This document shows positions 15,929 through 23,150 of a stretch of DNA of 47,879 nucleotides, in pieces. This stretch comes from Fusobacterium sp. (GTDB lineage: Bacteria > Fusobacteriota > Fusobacteriia > Fusobacteriales > Fusobacteriaceae): assembly GCF_032477075.1 (NCBI RefSeq), contig NZ_JAWDXO010000022.1, forward strand, positions 1 through 47,879. The letters are read 5' to 3'. Both the position numbers and the translations under genes were made by a program. Each line of letters begins with the position of its first letter. Position 1 is the first letter of the stretch. The notes beneath the pieces were generated by a model. That model saw only the letters and a program-made list of their open reading frames with translations. It was not told the origin of the DNA and ran no database searches.

Positions 15929-17047
15929 ATGGATAAAAAAATTTTAATAAAAGAACTTAATGCTCTTAAATCTGCTTATAATTTTAGACAACTAAAAGAA
16001 TGTAATAATTCTCTTATAAATCTGTCATCTAATGATTATTTAGGACTTGCAAATGATGAAGAATTACTAAGTGAATTTTATTCTGAATATGCTCCAAAAC
16101 TTTCTTCAAGCTCTTCTAGACTCATAGATGGTTCATACCATGAAGTTATGGAATTAGAAAAAGAACTTGAAATTATTTATGAAAACTCAGCTATATTATT
16201 TAATTCTGGATTTGATGCTAATTCTTCTATAATAGAAACTTTTTATAATAAGAAATCTCTGATTCTTACTGACAGACTGAATCATGCCAGTATTTATGAT
16301 GGTATTCTTAACAGTGAAGCAGTTTTTATGAGATATAAACATCTGGATATGAATAATCTAGAAAGTCTTCTTATAAAATATAAAGATGTTTATGATGATA
16401 TTCTTGTAGTCTCTGAAACTATCTACAGTATGGATGGAGATGTAGCCAACTTAAAAGAACTTGTCAACTTAAAGAAAAAATATAATTTTGACCTTATGAT
16501 AGATGAGGCTCATTCTTATGGTGTTTATGGTTATGGAATAGCTAAAGAACTTAATGTTGTAAAAGATATTGACTTCCTAATCATTCCATTAGGAAAGGGT
16601 GGTGGCTCAATTGGAGCATATGTTATTTGTTCTCAATTGATTAAGGATTATATAATCAATAAAAGCAGAAAGTTTATCTATACTACTGCACTGCCTCCTG
16701 TAAATAACATGTGGAATTTTTTTATATTAAAAAAAATGCCATATTTTAAAAATAAAATGGAAAAACTTCAGGAAATTAAAAAATATACTCATAATCTTTT
16801 AAAAGAAAATTGTATAGAGACTTTATCATCAACTCACATCATAAGTATAATAATAGGCAATAATTCAAAAATTATAGAAATATCTGAAAATATGAAGAAA
16901 AAAGGATTTCTCCTTTATGGGGTAAAGGAACCTACAGTTCCTAAAGGAACAGCCAGATTTAGAATAGGTCTAAATCCTTATCTTTCAAAAGAAGATATTT
17001 TTAGATTTGTAAAGGAGTTAAAATATGAAATTAATACTGTTTTTTAA
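15929..17047 (+). CDS. bioF: 8-amino-7-oxononanoate synthase BioF
   Basis: A 372-residue PLP enzyme that condenses pimeloyl-ACP with L-alanine, the first ring-building step of biotin synthesis. Recognisable features are NYLGLAN-like SNDYLGLAND near residue 34, GSYHEVMELE, DEAHSYGVYG (about 190) and the PLP-lysine region PLGKGGGSIGAYV (about 220). The length is typical but a little short. Its end overlaps the bioG start by 23 nt, and an AAGGAG inside the bioF 3' end serves bioG. No obvious BirA operator was seen upstream. Confidence 0.92.
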   Translation: MDKKILIKELNALKSAYNFRQLKECNNSLINLSSNDYLGLANDEELLSEFYSEYAPKLSSSSSRLIDGSYHEVMELEKELEIIYENSAILFNSGFDANSSIIETFYNKKSLILTDRLNHASIYDGILNSEAVFMRYKHLDMNNLESLLIKYKDVYDDILVVSETIYSMDGDVANLKELVNLKKKYNFDLMIDEAHSYGVYGYGIAKELNVVKDIDFLIIPLGKGGGSIGAYVICSQLIKDYIINKSRKFIYTTALPPVNNMWNFFILKKMPYFKNKMEKLQEIKKYTHNLLKENCIETLSSTHIISIIIGNNSKIIEISENMKKKGFLLYGVKEPTVPKGTARFRIGLNPYLSKEDIFRFVKELKYEINTVF

Positions 17048-17618
17048 TGGATGGGGAATGGACAAAAATATTGTTTCTCACTTAGAAATCCCTATTAATT
17101 ATACTTTAAAAATAATAAATTTTCCTTATAATTTTAATAACACTATCTTATCTCAATATGATGATGTCATTTTTATTGGGTGGTCTTTTGGAAGTTATTA
17201 TCTTACTAAATACTTAACAGTAAATAATATAAAGTCTAAAAAAATAATATCATTAAATGGTGTTCCTGAGACTATTGGAAAAAATGGAATTTCTGAAGGA
17301 GTTTTTAACCTTACTCTTGATAATCTTACTCCTGACACTCTACAAAAATTTTATGAAAATATGGAAATTGATAGCACTTTTACTGCAGGTGAAAAAAAAT
17401 TTAAAGATATAAGAGATGAACTACAATATTTTAAAGATAATTATATCCCGCAAAAAAATATATTTACACATGCTTTTATTGGGAAAAAAGATAAAATAAT
17501 TCCTGCTTTAAGACAAAAAAAGTATTTTGAATCTAACAAAGTTAATATTACTGAACTTGCTTGTGGACATTATCCTTTTTCTGTAATAAAAAGCTGGAGT
17601 ACTTTGATTGGAGAATAA
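17025..17618 (+). CDS. bioG: Pimeloyl-ACP methyl ester esterase BioG
   Basis: A 197-residue alpha/beta hydrolase of the BioG (DUF452) group that removes the methyl group from pimeloyl-ACP methyl ester, doing the job BioH does in E. coli. The N-terminal FFNGWGMD, the nucleophile elbow GWSFGSYY (Ser about residue 65) and the C-terminal CGHYPF histidine are present, with an acidic residue in GKKDKIIPA. It is short, as BioG proteins are. It lies between bioF and bioC in a tightly overlapping operon, which supports the role. Confidence 0.9.
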   Translation: MKLILFFNGWGMDKNIVSHLEIPINYTLKIINFPYNFNNTILSQYDDVIFIGWSFGSYYLTKYLTVNNIKSKKIISLNGVPETIGKNGISEGVFNLTLDNLTPDTLQKFYENMEIDSTFTAGEKKFKDIRDELQYFKDNYIPQKNIFTHAFIGKKDKIIPALRQKKYFESNKVNITELACGHYPFSVIKSWSTLIGE

Positions 17619-17619
17619 C

Positions 17620-18288
17620 ATGACTTTTGATAAAAATTTTACTACTTATGACAATAATGCAGTAGTTCAAAAAAAAGTTGCTGCTACTTTAGCAGAATAC
17701 ATAAAAACTGATTCTTCTTTATTTAAAGATCTGAATAAAGTTATTGAGCTTGGATGTGGTACAGGTATATTTACAAAAGAGTTTCTTTCTAAATTTACTC
17801 CAAATTACTTCATTCTTAATGATTTTTTTGATGTAAAAGAATATTTGAAAAATTTGAATTATAATGAATTTATTCAAGGAGATATTGAAATTACTCCTTT
17901 TCCAAAAGCTGATATTATAATTTCTAGTTCTGCTTTTCAATGGGTAAATTCCTTTGAAAAGCTAATAGATAACATTTCAGCTTCAACCAATAATTTAGCT
18001 TTTTCCATTTATACAAAAGGGAATCTGAAAGAAATATATGAACATTTTAATATTTCATTAAATTATTTAGAAAATGAAGATATTTACCAAATATTAAGAA
18101 AAAAATTTAAAAATATAGCTTTAAAAAAAGAGACAATAACTATTGAATTCAATACTCCTTTAGAGGCATTAAGGCATTTAAAAAATACTGGTGTTACAGG
18201 ATTTCAAAAAACAAATATAAGTAAAATACGTTCTTTTAATTCCTGTTATTTGACTTATGAAGTAAGTTATTTTATCTGCAGTATCTAA
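17620..18288 (+). CDS. bioC: Malonyl-ACP O-methyltransferase BioC
   Basis: A 222-residue SAM methyltransferase that methylates malonyl-ACP so that fatty-acid synthesis can build the pimeloyl chain. Motif I is VIELGCGTGIFTKEF (about residues 42-56); IQGDIEITPFPKADIIISSS and AFQWV are typical BioC stretches, as is the late ALRHLKNTGVTGF. The C-terminal segment before LTYEVSYFI is shorter than in many BioC proteins, so the end may be trimmed. The ATG at 17620 begins 1 nt after the bioG stop; a TTG at 17608 is possible but poorly placed. bioA, bioD and bioB are not in this window. Confidence 0.88.
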   Translation: MTFDKNFTTYDNNAVVQKKVAATLAEYIKTDSSLFKDLNKVIELGCGTGIFTKEFLSKFTPNYFILNDFFDVKEYLKNLNYNEFIQGDIEITPFPKADIIISSSAFQWVNSFEKLIDNISASTNNLAFSIYTKGNLKEIYEHFNISLNYLENEDIYQILRKKFKNIALKKETITIEFNTPLEALRHLKNTGVTGFQKTNISKIRSFNSCYLTYEVSYFICSI

Positions 18289-18351
18289 ATCTATTGGTAG
18301 TTATAAAAGCTTTATATTTCTTGAATGATATATTTATGGGGAGAGATACAA

Positions 18352-18861
18352 ATGAATCTGAAATTAGTAAAAATGAATGAATTATATAAAACACACCTAA
18401 ACAATATGATGGAAGAATGGTATGCAGCAGAGGAAAAAATCGTTCCATACGCAATTGTTAAAACAGACTATCATGATTTTGTAAATTATGTAATTAATTT
18501 AGAGTCAACATCTGATATTAATGGGTTTGTTCCAAACTCCACTTTTTTCTGTTTGGATATTGATCGTAATATACTTGTTGGAGCAGTAAATATCAGACAC
18601 TATTTAAATCAAAATCTTTTACTCAATGGAGGACATATTGGAGATGGTGTTCGCCCTTCAGAAAGAAGAAAAGGAATAGCTACTCAAATGATCAAACTTG
18701 CACTTGAAGAATGTAAAAAACTTGGAATACATGAGGTGCTGATGGTTTGTGATAAGAAAAATATAGGTTCAGCAAAAAGTATTATCAATAATGGCGGAAT
18801 TTTAGAAAATGAAATTGTTGTTAATGGAATTGTTGAACAGCGTTATTGGATAAAAAATTAA
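18352..18861 (+). CDS. GNAT-family N-acetyltransferase
   Basis: A 169-residue acetyltransferase. The acetyl-CoA-binding motif A is visible as HIGDGVRPSERRKGIATQMI (about residues 100-119), where the RRKGIA loop corresponds to the Q/RxxGxG/A pyrophosphate-binding loop; EVLMVCDKKNIGSAKSI follows as motif B. The N-terminal half contains an aromatic-rich stretch. The ATG at 18352 has GGGGAG upstream and is preferred over an in-frame ATG at 18325. The substrate cannot be inferred; the gene stands between bioC and a nitroreductase with no clear functional tie. Confidence 0.85.
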   Translation: MNLKLVKMNELYKTHLNNMMEEWYAAEEKIVPYAIVKTDYHDFVNYVINLESTSDINGFVPNSTFFCLDIDRNILVGAVNIRHYLNQNLLLNGGHIGDGVRPSERRKGIATQMIKLALEECKKLGIHEVLMVCDKKNIGSAKSIINNGGILENEIVVNGIVEQRYWIKN

Positions 18862-18936
18862 ATAAGAAAACATTCTAATTATCACAAATATATAGTATAC
18901 TATTTTTAAGAATATTTTTATCTTAGGAGGTATTTT

Positions 18937-19713
18937 ATGAATTGCTTAGATCTTATTATGAAAAGAAAATCAGTAAGGGTATATGAAGATAAAGAAGTTT
19001 CTGAAGAAATAAAAGATAAAATAATATCAGCTGCTTTTCAAGCTCCAACAGCTGGTAATATGATGATGTATTCCATTATTGAGATAGATGATCAATCTAT
19101 AAAAGATAAACTTGTGAAAACTTGTGATAATCAAACAATGATTGGAAAAGCTCCACTTCTCCTTTTATTCCTTGCTGATTTTCAAAGATGGATGGATTAT
19201 ATAGAAGCTTCTGGAGTAGAAAAATTCAACAAAGAAAATAATTTTGAAAAATATATTCCTAAAGAAGGAGATATGTTTCTTGCTATTAATGATGCCCTTA
19301 TAGCTGCTCAAACAGCTGTTCTTGCTGCTGAAGCTCTTGGACTTGGGAGCTGTTATATTGGTGATATAATGGAAAACTTTGAAATTCACAAGAAACTTTT
19401 TAATCTTCCTAAATATGTTCTTCCTATTACCATGTTATGTATTGGATATCCTACTGAACAGCAGAAAAATAGAACGATGAGAAGAAGATATTTTACTAAA
19501 AATATGATAGTTCATAAAAATATCTATCAGAAACCTTCTATTGAAGAATTTGGTATTATGGATAAAGAAATTGCTGAAAAAGATTCGCTTGTTTTCCTTC
19601 CAGGATGCCATAATCAGGCTATTCATATGTATAAAAGAAAAATTACATCAGATTTCATGTCTGAAATGAATCGTTCAGTTAGAGCTATGATAGACTCTTG
19701 GTTAAAAAATTAA
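18937..19713 (+). CDS. Nitroreductase-family flavoprotein
   Basis: A 258-residue FMN-dependent nitroreductase-fold protein. The start MNCLDLIMKRKSVRVYEDKE is the typical N-terminal motif that binds FMN; QAPTAGNMMMYSII and the later AAEALGLGSCYIGDIMEN and LPITMLCIGYPTE complete the pattern of the NfsA/FRP-like branch. It probably uses NAD(P)H to reduce nitroaromatics, quinones or flavins. The C-terminal 60 residues, with a MRRRYF stretch and CHNQAIHMY, extend beyond the minimal domain. An AGGAGG ribosome site precedes the ATG. It lies 88 nt before a possible FMN-binding exported protein. Confidence 0.85.
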   Translation: MNCLDLIMKRKSVRVYEDKEVSEEIKDKIISAAFQAPTAGNMMMYSIIEIDDQSIKDKLVKTCDNQTMIGKAPLLLLFLADFQRWMDYIEASGVEKFNKENNFEKYIPKEGDMFLAINDALIAAQTAVLAAEALGLGSCYIGDIMENFEIHKKLFNLPKYVLPITMLCIGYPTEQQKNRTMRRRYFTKNMIVHKNIYQKPSIEEFGIMDKEIAEKDSLVFLPGCHNQAIHMYKRKITSDFMSEMNRSVRAMIDSWLKN

Positions 19714-19801
19714 ATTTTAATTATACAATAAAAAAGATTTAAAATCTTTCTAAAATATAGTATAATTTTAGAATATCAAAACTTTAACAAGGGGGATATT
19801 T

Positions 19802-20683
19802 ATGAAAAAAATTATTATTGCTGCTGCTCTTATAATCAGTTGTGTCAGTTTTGCAGAAACAGCAAAAAAAGAAAAACCAGTTTTAGAGTGGAGTGTTCAG
19901 CCTCAACTGGGTATCATTAAAGGAGATTATTACAAAAATGAAAAAAGATTCCGTCAAGGACATCTTGGAACTTTAGAAGTTGTAAAAAAAGATGGAAAGA
20001 TTGTTTTAGTTGAATTTAATGAAATGACTAGACCTAATTATTACAATCGTTACTTTCAAAATGTATCAAAGCGTATGTCTTCATATAACTTCAAAATGGG
20101 AGAAGCTAAAGGAGCTGCTTGGATACAAGGGGTTTTAAAAACTGAAAAACAAATGGTAGATGAACAAAGATTAACAGGGGATTTTGATACAGTAGCTGGG
20201 GCTTCTAACAGTATTCAGCAATCTATGGTTCCATTAGCTGCTGAACTTGCACCACAAACAGAAAAGCCTTCTAAAGCTAAATTTTACAGCATAGCTGAAG
20301 ATCTTGGAAAAGGTATTACTGGAAGATTAAAGGTTGTTGTTGAAGATGGAAAAATTATCTCTTGCAGATATGATGAAATATTTGCAGATTCTCAAGAAGA
20401 TATCAAGCTTCCTAGACAAAAACAATATTACAGACAATCAAAATATGAAAGTGTAGATTTTGATGAAGATTCTCGTATTGGATTTAATATTCAAATGGAT
20501 GAACTTAATGATAAAGTTGTAGCTACTCAAAATATGCTTGATCTTACAGGACTTCCTGCTACTGAAGAAACTGGAGATTATAAAAAATCTGGATTTACTA
20601 CTCGTAATACTGCATGGGACAACTACTTGAAACTTGCAGAAAAGCTTCAAACTGAAATGAAAAAAGATAAAGTAATTAAATAA
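19802..20683 (+). CDS. Exported FMN-binding-like protein with duplicated domain
   Basis: A 293-residue protein with a cleavable signal (about 1-19, ending SCVSFAE). It contains two related halves: residues 35-150 (GHLGTLEVVKKDGKIVLVEF, later GDFDTVAGASNSIQQ) and residues 165-290 (GITGRLKVVVEDGKIISCRY, later FTTRNTAWDNYLKLAEKL). The DTVAGASNS element resembles the D-x-V-S-G-A-T flavin-attachment motif of FMN-binding domains, with Ser or Asn where the flavin-bearing Thr is expected. Two-domain proteins of this type include the Listeria extracellular-electron-transfer protein PplA. Whether this one binds flavin covalently is uncertain, and the second half seems to lack the motif. Confidence 0.55.
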   Translation: MKKIIIAAALIISCVSFAETAKKEKPVLEWSVQPQLGIIKGDYYKNEKRFRQGHLGTLEVVKKDGKIVLVEFNEMTRPNYYNRYFQNVSKRMSSYNFKMGEAKGAAWIQGVLKTEKQMVDEQRLTGDFDTVAGASNSIQQSMVPLAAELAPQTEKPSKAKFYSIAEDLGKGITGRLKVVVEDGKIISCRYDEIFADSQEDIKLPRQKQYYRQSKYESVDFDEDSRIGFNIQMDELNDKVVATQNMLDLTGLPATEETGDYKKSGFTTRNTAWDNYLKLAEKLQTEMKKDKVIK

Positions 20684-20716
20684 AAATAAATTTTCAAAAA
20701 TATTTTAAAAAAAAGA

Positions 20717-20745
20717 TTGACTTCAAAAATATGTTGTGATATCAT
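20717..20745 (+). promoter_or_regulatory. Strong promoter of the small-ORF unit
   Basis: TTGACT (20717-20722) and TATCAT (20740-20745) are separated by 17 bp, followed after about 32 bp by the ribosome site of the 40-residue ORF. Confidence 0.65.
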
Positions 20746-20776
20746 TAGCTTATTAAAAATAAAAAGGAGGGTCATC

Positions 20777-20899
20777 ATGTTAAAGGTATTAAAATTGAGG
20801 AACAGGAAATATACTACAAGTGCATATTCTATCTTTTTTAATGAATCTGATAACATTATGGCTTATTCTAAAAAAGATGTTTTTTTGAAGCATAGGTAA
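20777..20899 (+). CDS. Small basic protein (40 residues), possibly frameshifted
   Basis: An ORF of 40 codons with an AAAAGGAGG site (20762-20770) at ideal spacing, reading MLKVLKLRNRKYTTSAYSIF and FNESDNIMAYSKKDVFLKHR. It has its own promoter and a strong terminator (21025-21065). The stretch after the stop continues as IGNGLFPENILKINKIQL then ITKGMGYISIQ in the next frame, which looks coding. The present ORF may therefore be the truncated front of a protein of about 75 residues, broken near the T-run at 20880-20886. No family is recognised. Confidence 0.55.
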   Translation: MLKVLKLRNRKYTTSAYSIFFNESDNIMAYSKKDVFLKHR

Positions 20900-21024
20900 T
20901 GGTTTATTTCCTGAAAATATTTTGAAGATTAATAAAATTCAACTTATAACTAAAGGTATGGGCTATATTTCTATTCAATGAAACATCAGCCATATCACTG
21001 TGTATTTTATATTTATAAGATATT

Positions 21025-21065
21025 AACAGATCAGCATTAAAAAATTTGCTGGTCTGTTTTTTTTT
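21025..21065 (+). terminator. Strong intrinsic terminator
   Basis: AACAGATCAGCA (21025-21036) pairs with TGCTGGTCTGTT (21047-21058) with one G-U pair, followed by a run of T. It ends the small-ORF unit and separates it from the binding-protein gene at 21122. Confidence 0.85.
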
Positions 21066-21121
21066 ATACAAAAATATATTAACTATTATAAATATATTAA
21101 AAATTAAAGGAGGAAAAATTT

Positions 21122-21856
21122 ATGAAAAAATTATTTTGTGCAGTTATGTTATTATTTATGGGAGTTGTTGGAAGTGTAAGTTTTGCTAAGGAAGGTAAAG
21201 TTCTTTATGTAGGTACTAATGCTGAATTTCAGCCATTTGAGTATCTTGAAAATGGAAAAATTGTAGGGTTTGATGTAGAGCTTATGGAGGAAATTGCAAA
21301 GTTAACAGGAAAGAAGATTGAATGGAAAAACATTGCTTTTGATGGACTGCTGCCAGCTCTCCAAGCTAAAAAACTAGATGTTATTATAGCTGGAATGACA
21401 GCTACTGAAGAAAGAAAAAAATTCGTTAACTTCTCAGAAACTTATTATACATCTAATCAAATGATTTTAATCAATAAAGAAAATCCTGTTGTTGAATCTT
21501 TTGATAAGCTTGCTGGATACAATGTAGGAGTTATCCTTGGATATACTGGAGATATTGCTGTAAGTGCAATAGAAGGAGTTAAAGTTCAAAGATATAATGG
21601 AGCAGCTGAAGCTATAATGGCTCTTAAAGCAAAAAAAGTAGATGCAGTAGTTTTAGATTCTGAACCAGCTAAAAATTATGCTAAACAAAATACTGAACTT
21701 GGACTTATCAATACAGATGTAGCTAAAGAGGAATATGCAATAGCTGTTGGAAAAGATAACAAAGCTCTTGCTGAGGAAATAGATAAGGCTCTTAAAGTTC
21801 TTAATGAAAATGGTACTTATAACAAACTTATTCAAAAATATTTTGGAGATAAATAA
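21122..21856 (+). CDS. Amino-acid ABC transporter substrate-binding protein
   Basis: A 244-residue exported binding protein of the SBP_bac_3 family. The signal peptide covers about 1-22 (ending GSVSFAK). The mature part begins with VGTNAEFQPFEYLENGKIVG and FDVELMEEIAKLTGKKIEW, the family signature. LDVIIAGMTATEERKKFVNF gives the loop that contacts the ligand amino and carboxyl groups (T, R). It delivers polar amino acids to an ABC permease. No permease or ATPase is adjacent. It is followed 45 nt later by argG, so a basic amino acid such as arginine, or a precursor, is a reasonable but unproven ligand. Confidence 0.9.
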   Translation: MKKLFCAVMLLFMGVVGSVSFAKEGKVLYVGTNAEFQPFEYLENGKIVGFDVELMEEIAKLTGKKIEWKNIAFDGLLPALQAKKLDVIIAGMTATEERKKFVNFSETYYTSNQMILINKENPVVESFDKLAGYNVGVILGYTGDIAVSAIEGVKVQRYNGAAEAIMALKAKKVDAVVLDSEPAKNYAKQNTELGLINTDVAKEEYAIAVGKDNKALAEEIDKALKVLNENGTYNKLIQKYFGDK

Positions 21857-21901
21857 AAAGATTCAAAAATAGATTATTTAAAACTTAAGGGAGGCATTAA
21901 A

Positions 21902-23101
21902 ATGAAAGAAAAGGTTGTTTTAGCGTATTCAGGAGGATTAGATACTTCTGTTATCATTCCATGGTTAAAAGAAAATTATGATTTTGATGTAATAGCTGTA
22001 GCAGTAGATGTAGGACAAAAGGATGACTTTGCAGCTGTTGAAAAAAAAGCTTTACAGATAGGGGCTTCAAAATTCTATGCTGCTGATAAAAAAGAGGAAT
22101 TAGTTAATGACTTCATAATTCCTATGCTTAAATCAGGTGCTAAATATGAAGGAACATATCTATTGGGAACATCTATAGCCAGACCTGTAATAGCTAAAGC
22201 TCTTGTGGAAATTGCTCAGCAGGAAGGTGCTTCTTATATAGTTCATGGAGCTACTGGAAAAGGTAATGATCAAGTGAGATTTGAGTTGGGGATTAAAGCT
22301 CTTGCTCCAAATATGAAAGTTATTGCTCCTTGGCGTATCTGGGATATCAAATCTCGTAAACAGGAAATTGAATATTTGAAATCTCATGGAATAGAACTTC
22401 CATTTAAAGAAAATACTTCTTACAGCAGAGATGAAAATCTATTTCATATAAGCCATGAAGGCCTTGAACTTGAAAGTCCTCACAATGCCCCTGACTATAA
22501 TCATGTATTACAATGGGTTCTCCCTTTAGAGAAAACAAGTGACTCCCCTGAATATATATCAATAGATTTTGAGAAAGGTGTTCCTATTAAACTTAATGGA
22601 AAAACTCTATCTGCTCTTGAAATTATCAATACTCTAAATGAAATAGGAGCAAAACATGGAGTAGGGGTAATAGATCTTGTTGAAAATCGTCTTGTTGGAA
22701 TGAAATCTCGTGGAGTATATGAAACTCCTGGTGGAACTATACTTTATTTTGCCCATGAAGAGCTTGAAAGATTATGTATGGACAGAGAATCACTTCAGGC
22801 AAAATTGAAACTCTCTAATGATATGGCTAAATTGATATATAATGGTCAATGGTTCACTAGATATAGAAAAGCTTTATCAGCTTTTGTAGAGGAAACTCAG
22901 GAATTCATAACAGGAACTGTAAATCTTAAGCTTTATAAAGGAAATATCCTGTTAAATGGTATGGATTCTAAATATTCTCTATACTCTGAAGAATTCTCTA
23001 CATTTGATGAAGATACTGTATATAATCAAAAGGATGCTGAAGGATTTATCAATCTTTTTGGACTTCCTATCAAAATAGAGTCTCTTTTAAGAAATAAATA
23101 A
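21902..23101 (+). CDS. argG: Argininosuccinate synthase ArgG
   Basis: A 399-residue ATP-dependent ligase that joins citrulline and aspartate to argininosuccinate. The P-loop-like AYSGGLDTSVIIPWL is at residues 8-22. ATGKGNDQVRFE (about 118) and the citrulline/aspartate-binding stretch KENTSYSRDENL are canonical, with the length expected for the bacterial form. A GGGAGG site lies upstream of the ATG. argH is not adjacent. The gene is cotranscribed at least in part with the upstream binding protein. Confidence 0.96.
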   Translation: MKEKVVLAYSGGLDTSVIIPWLKENYDFDVIAVAVDVGQKDDFAAVEKKALQIGASKFYAADKKEELVNDFIIPMLKSGAKYEGTYLLGTSIARPVIAKALVEIAQQEGASYIVHGATGKGNDQVRFELGIKALAPNMKVIAPWRIWDIKSRKQEIEYLKSHGIELPFKENTSYSRDENLFHISHEGLELESPHNAPDYNHVLQWVLPLEKTSDSPEYISIDFEKGVPIKLNGKTLSALEIINTLNEIGAKHGVGVIDLVENRLVGMKSRGVYETPGGTILYFAHEELERLCMDRESLQAKLKLSNDMAKLIYNGQWFTRYRKALSAFVEETQEFITGTVNLKLYKGNILLNGMDSKYSLYSEEFSTFDEDTVYNQKDAEGFINLFGLPIKIESLLRNK

Positions 23102-23108
23102 TCTATAA

Positions 23109-23148
23109 AAAAGAGGATAGGTAAAAAATCATTCTACTTATTCTCTTT
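23109..23148. terminator. Bidirectional terminator between argG and the EAL gene
   Basis: AAAAGAGGATAGGTA (23109-23123) pairs with TACTTATTCTCTTTT (23134-23148) with two G-U pairs; A/T-rich flanks provide tails on both strands. Confidence 0.7.
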
Positions 23149-23150
23149 TA

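Noticed and set aside
20900..21065. Riboswitch or T-box ahead of the binding-protein gene
   Set aside because: No T-box core or known aptamer motif seen; the terminator fits the small-ORF unit.
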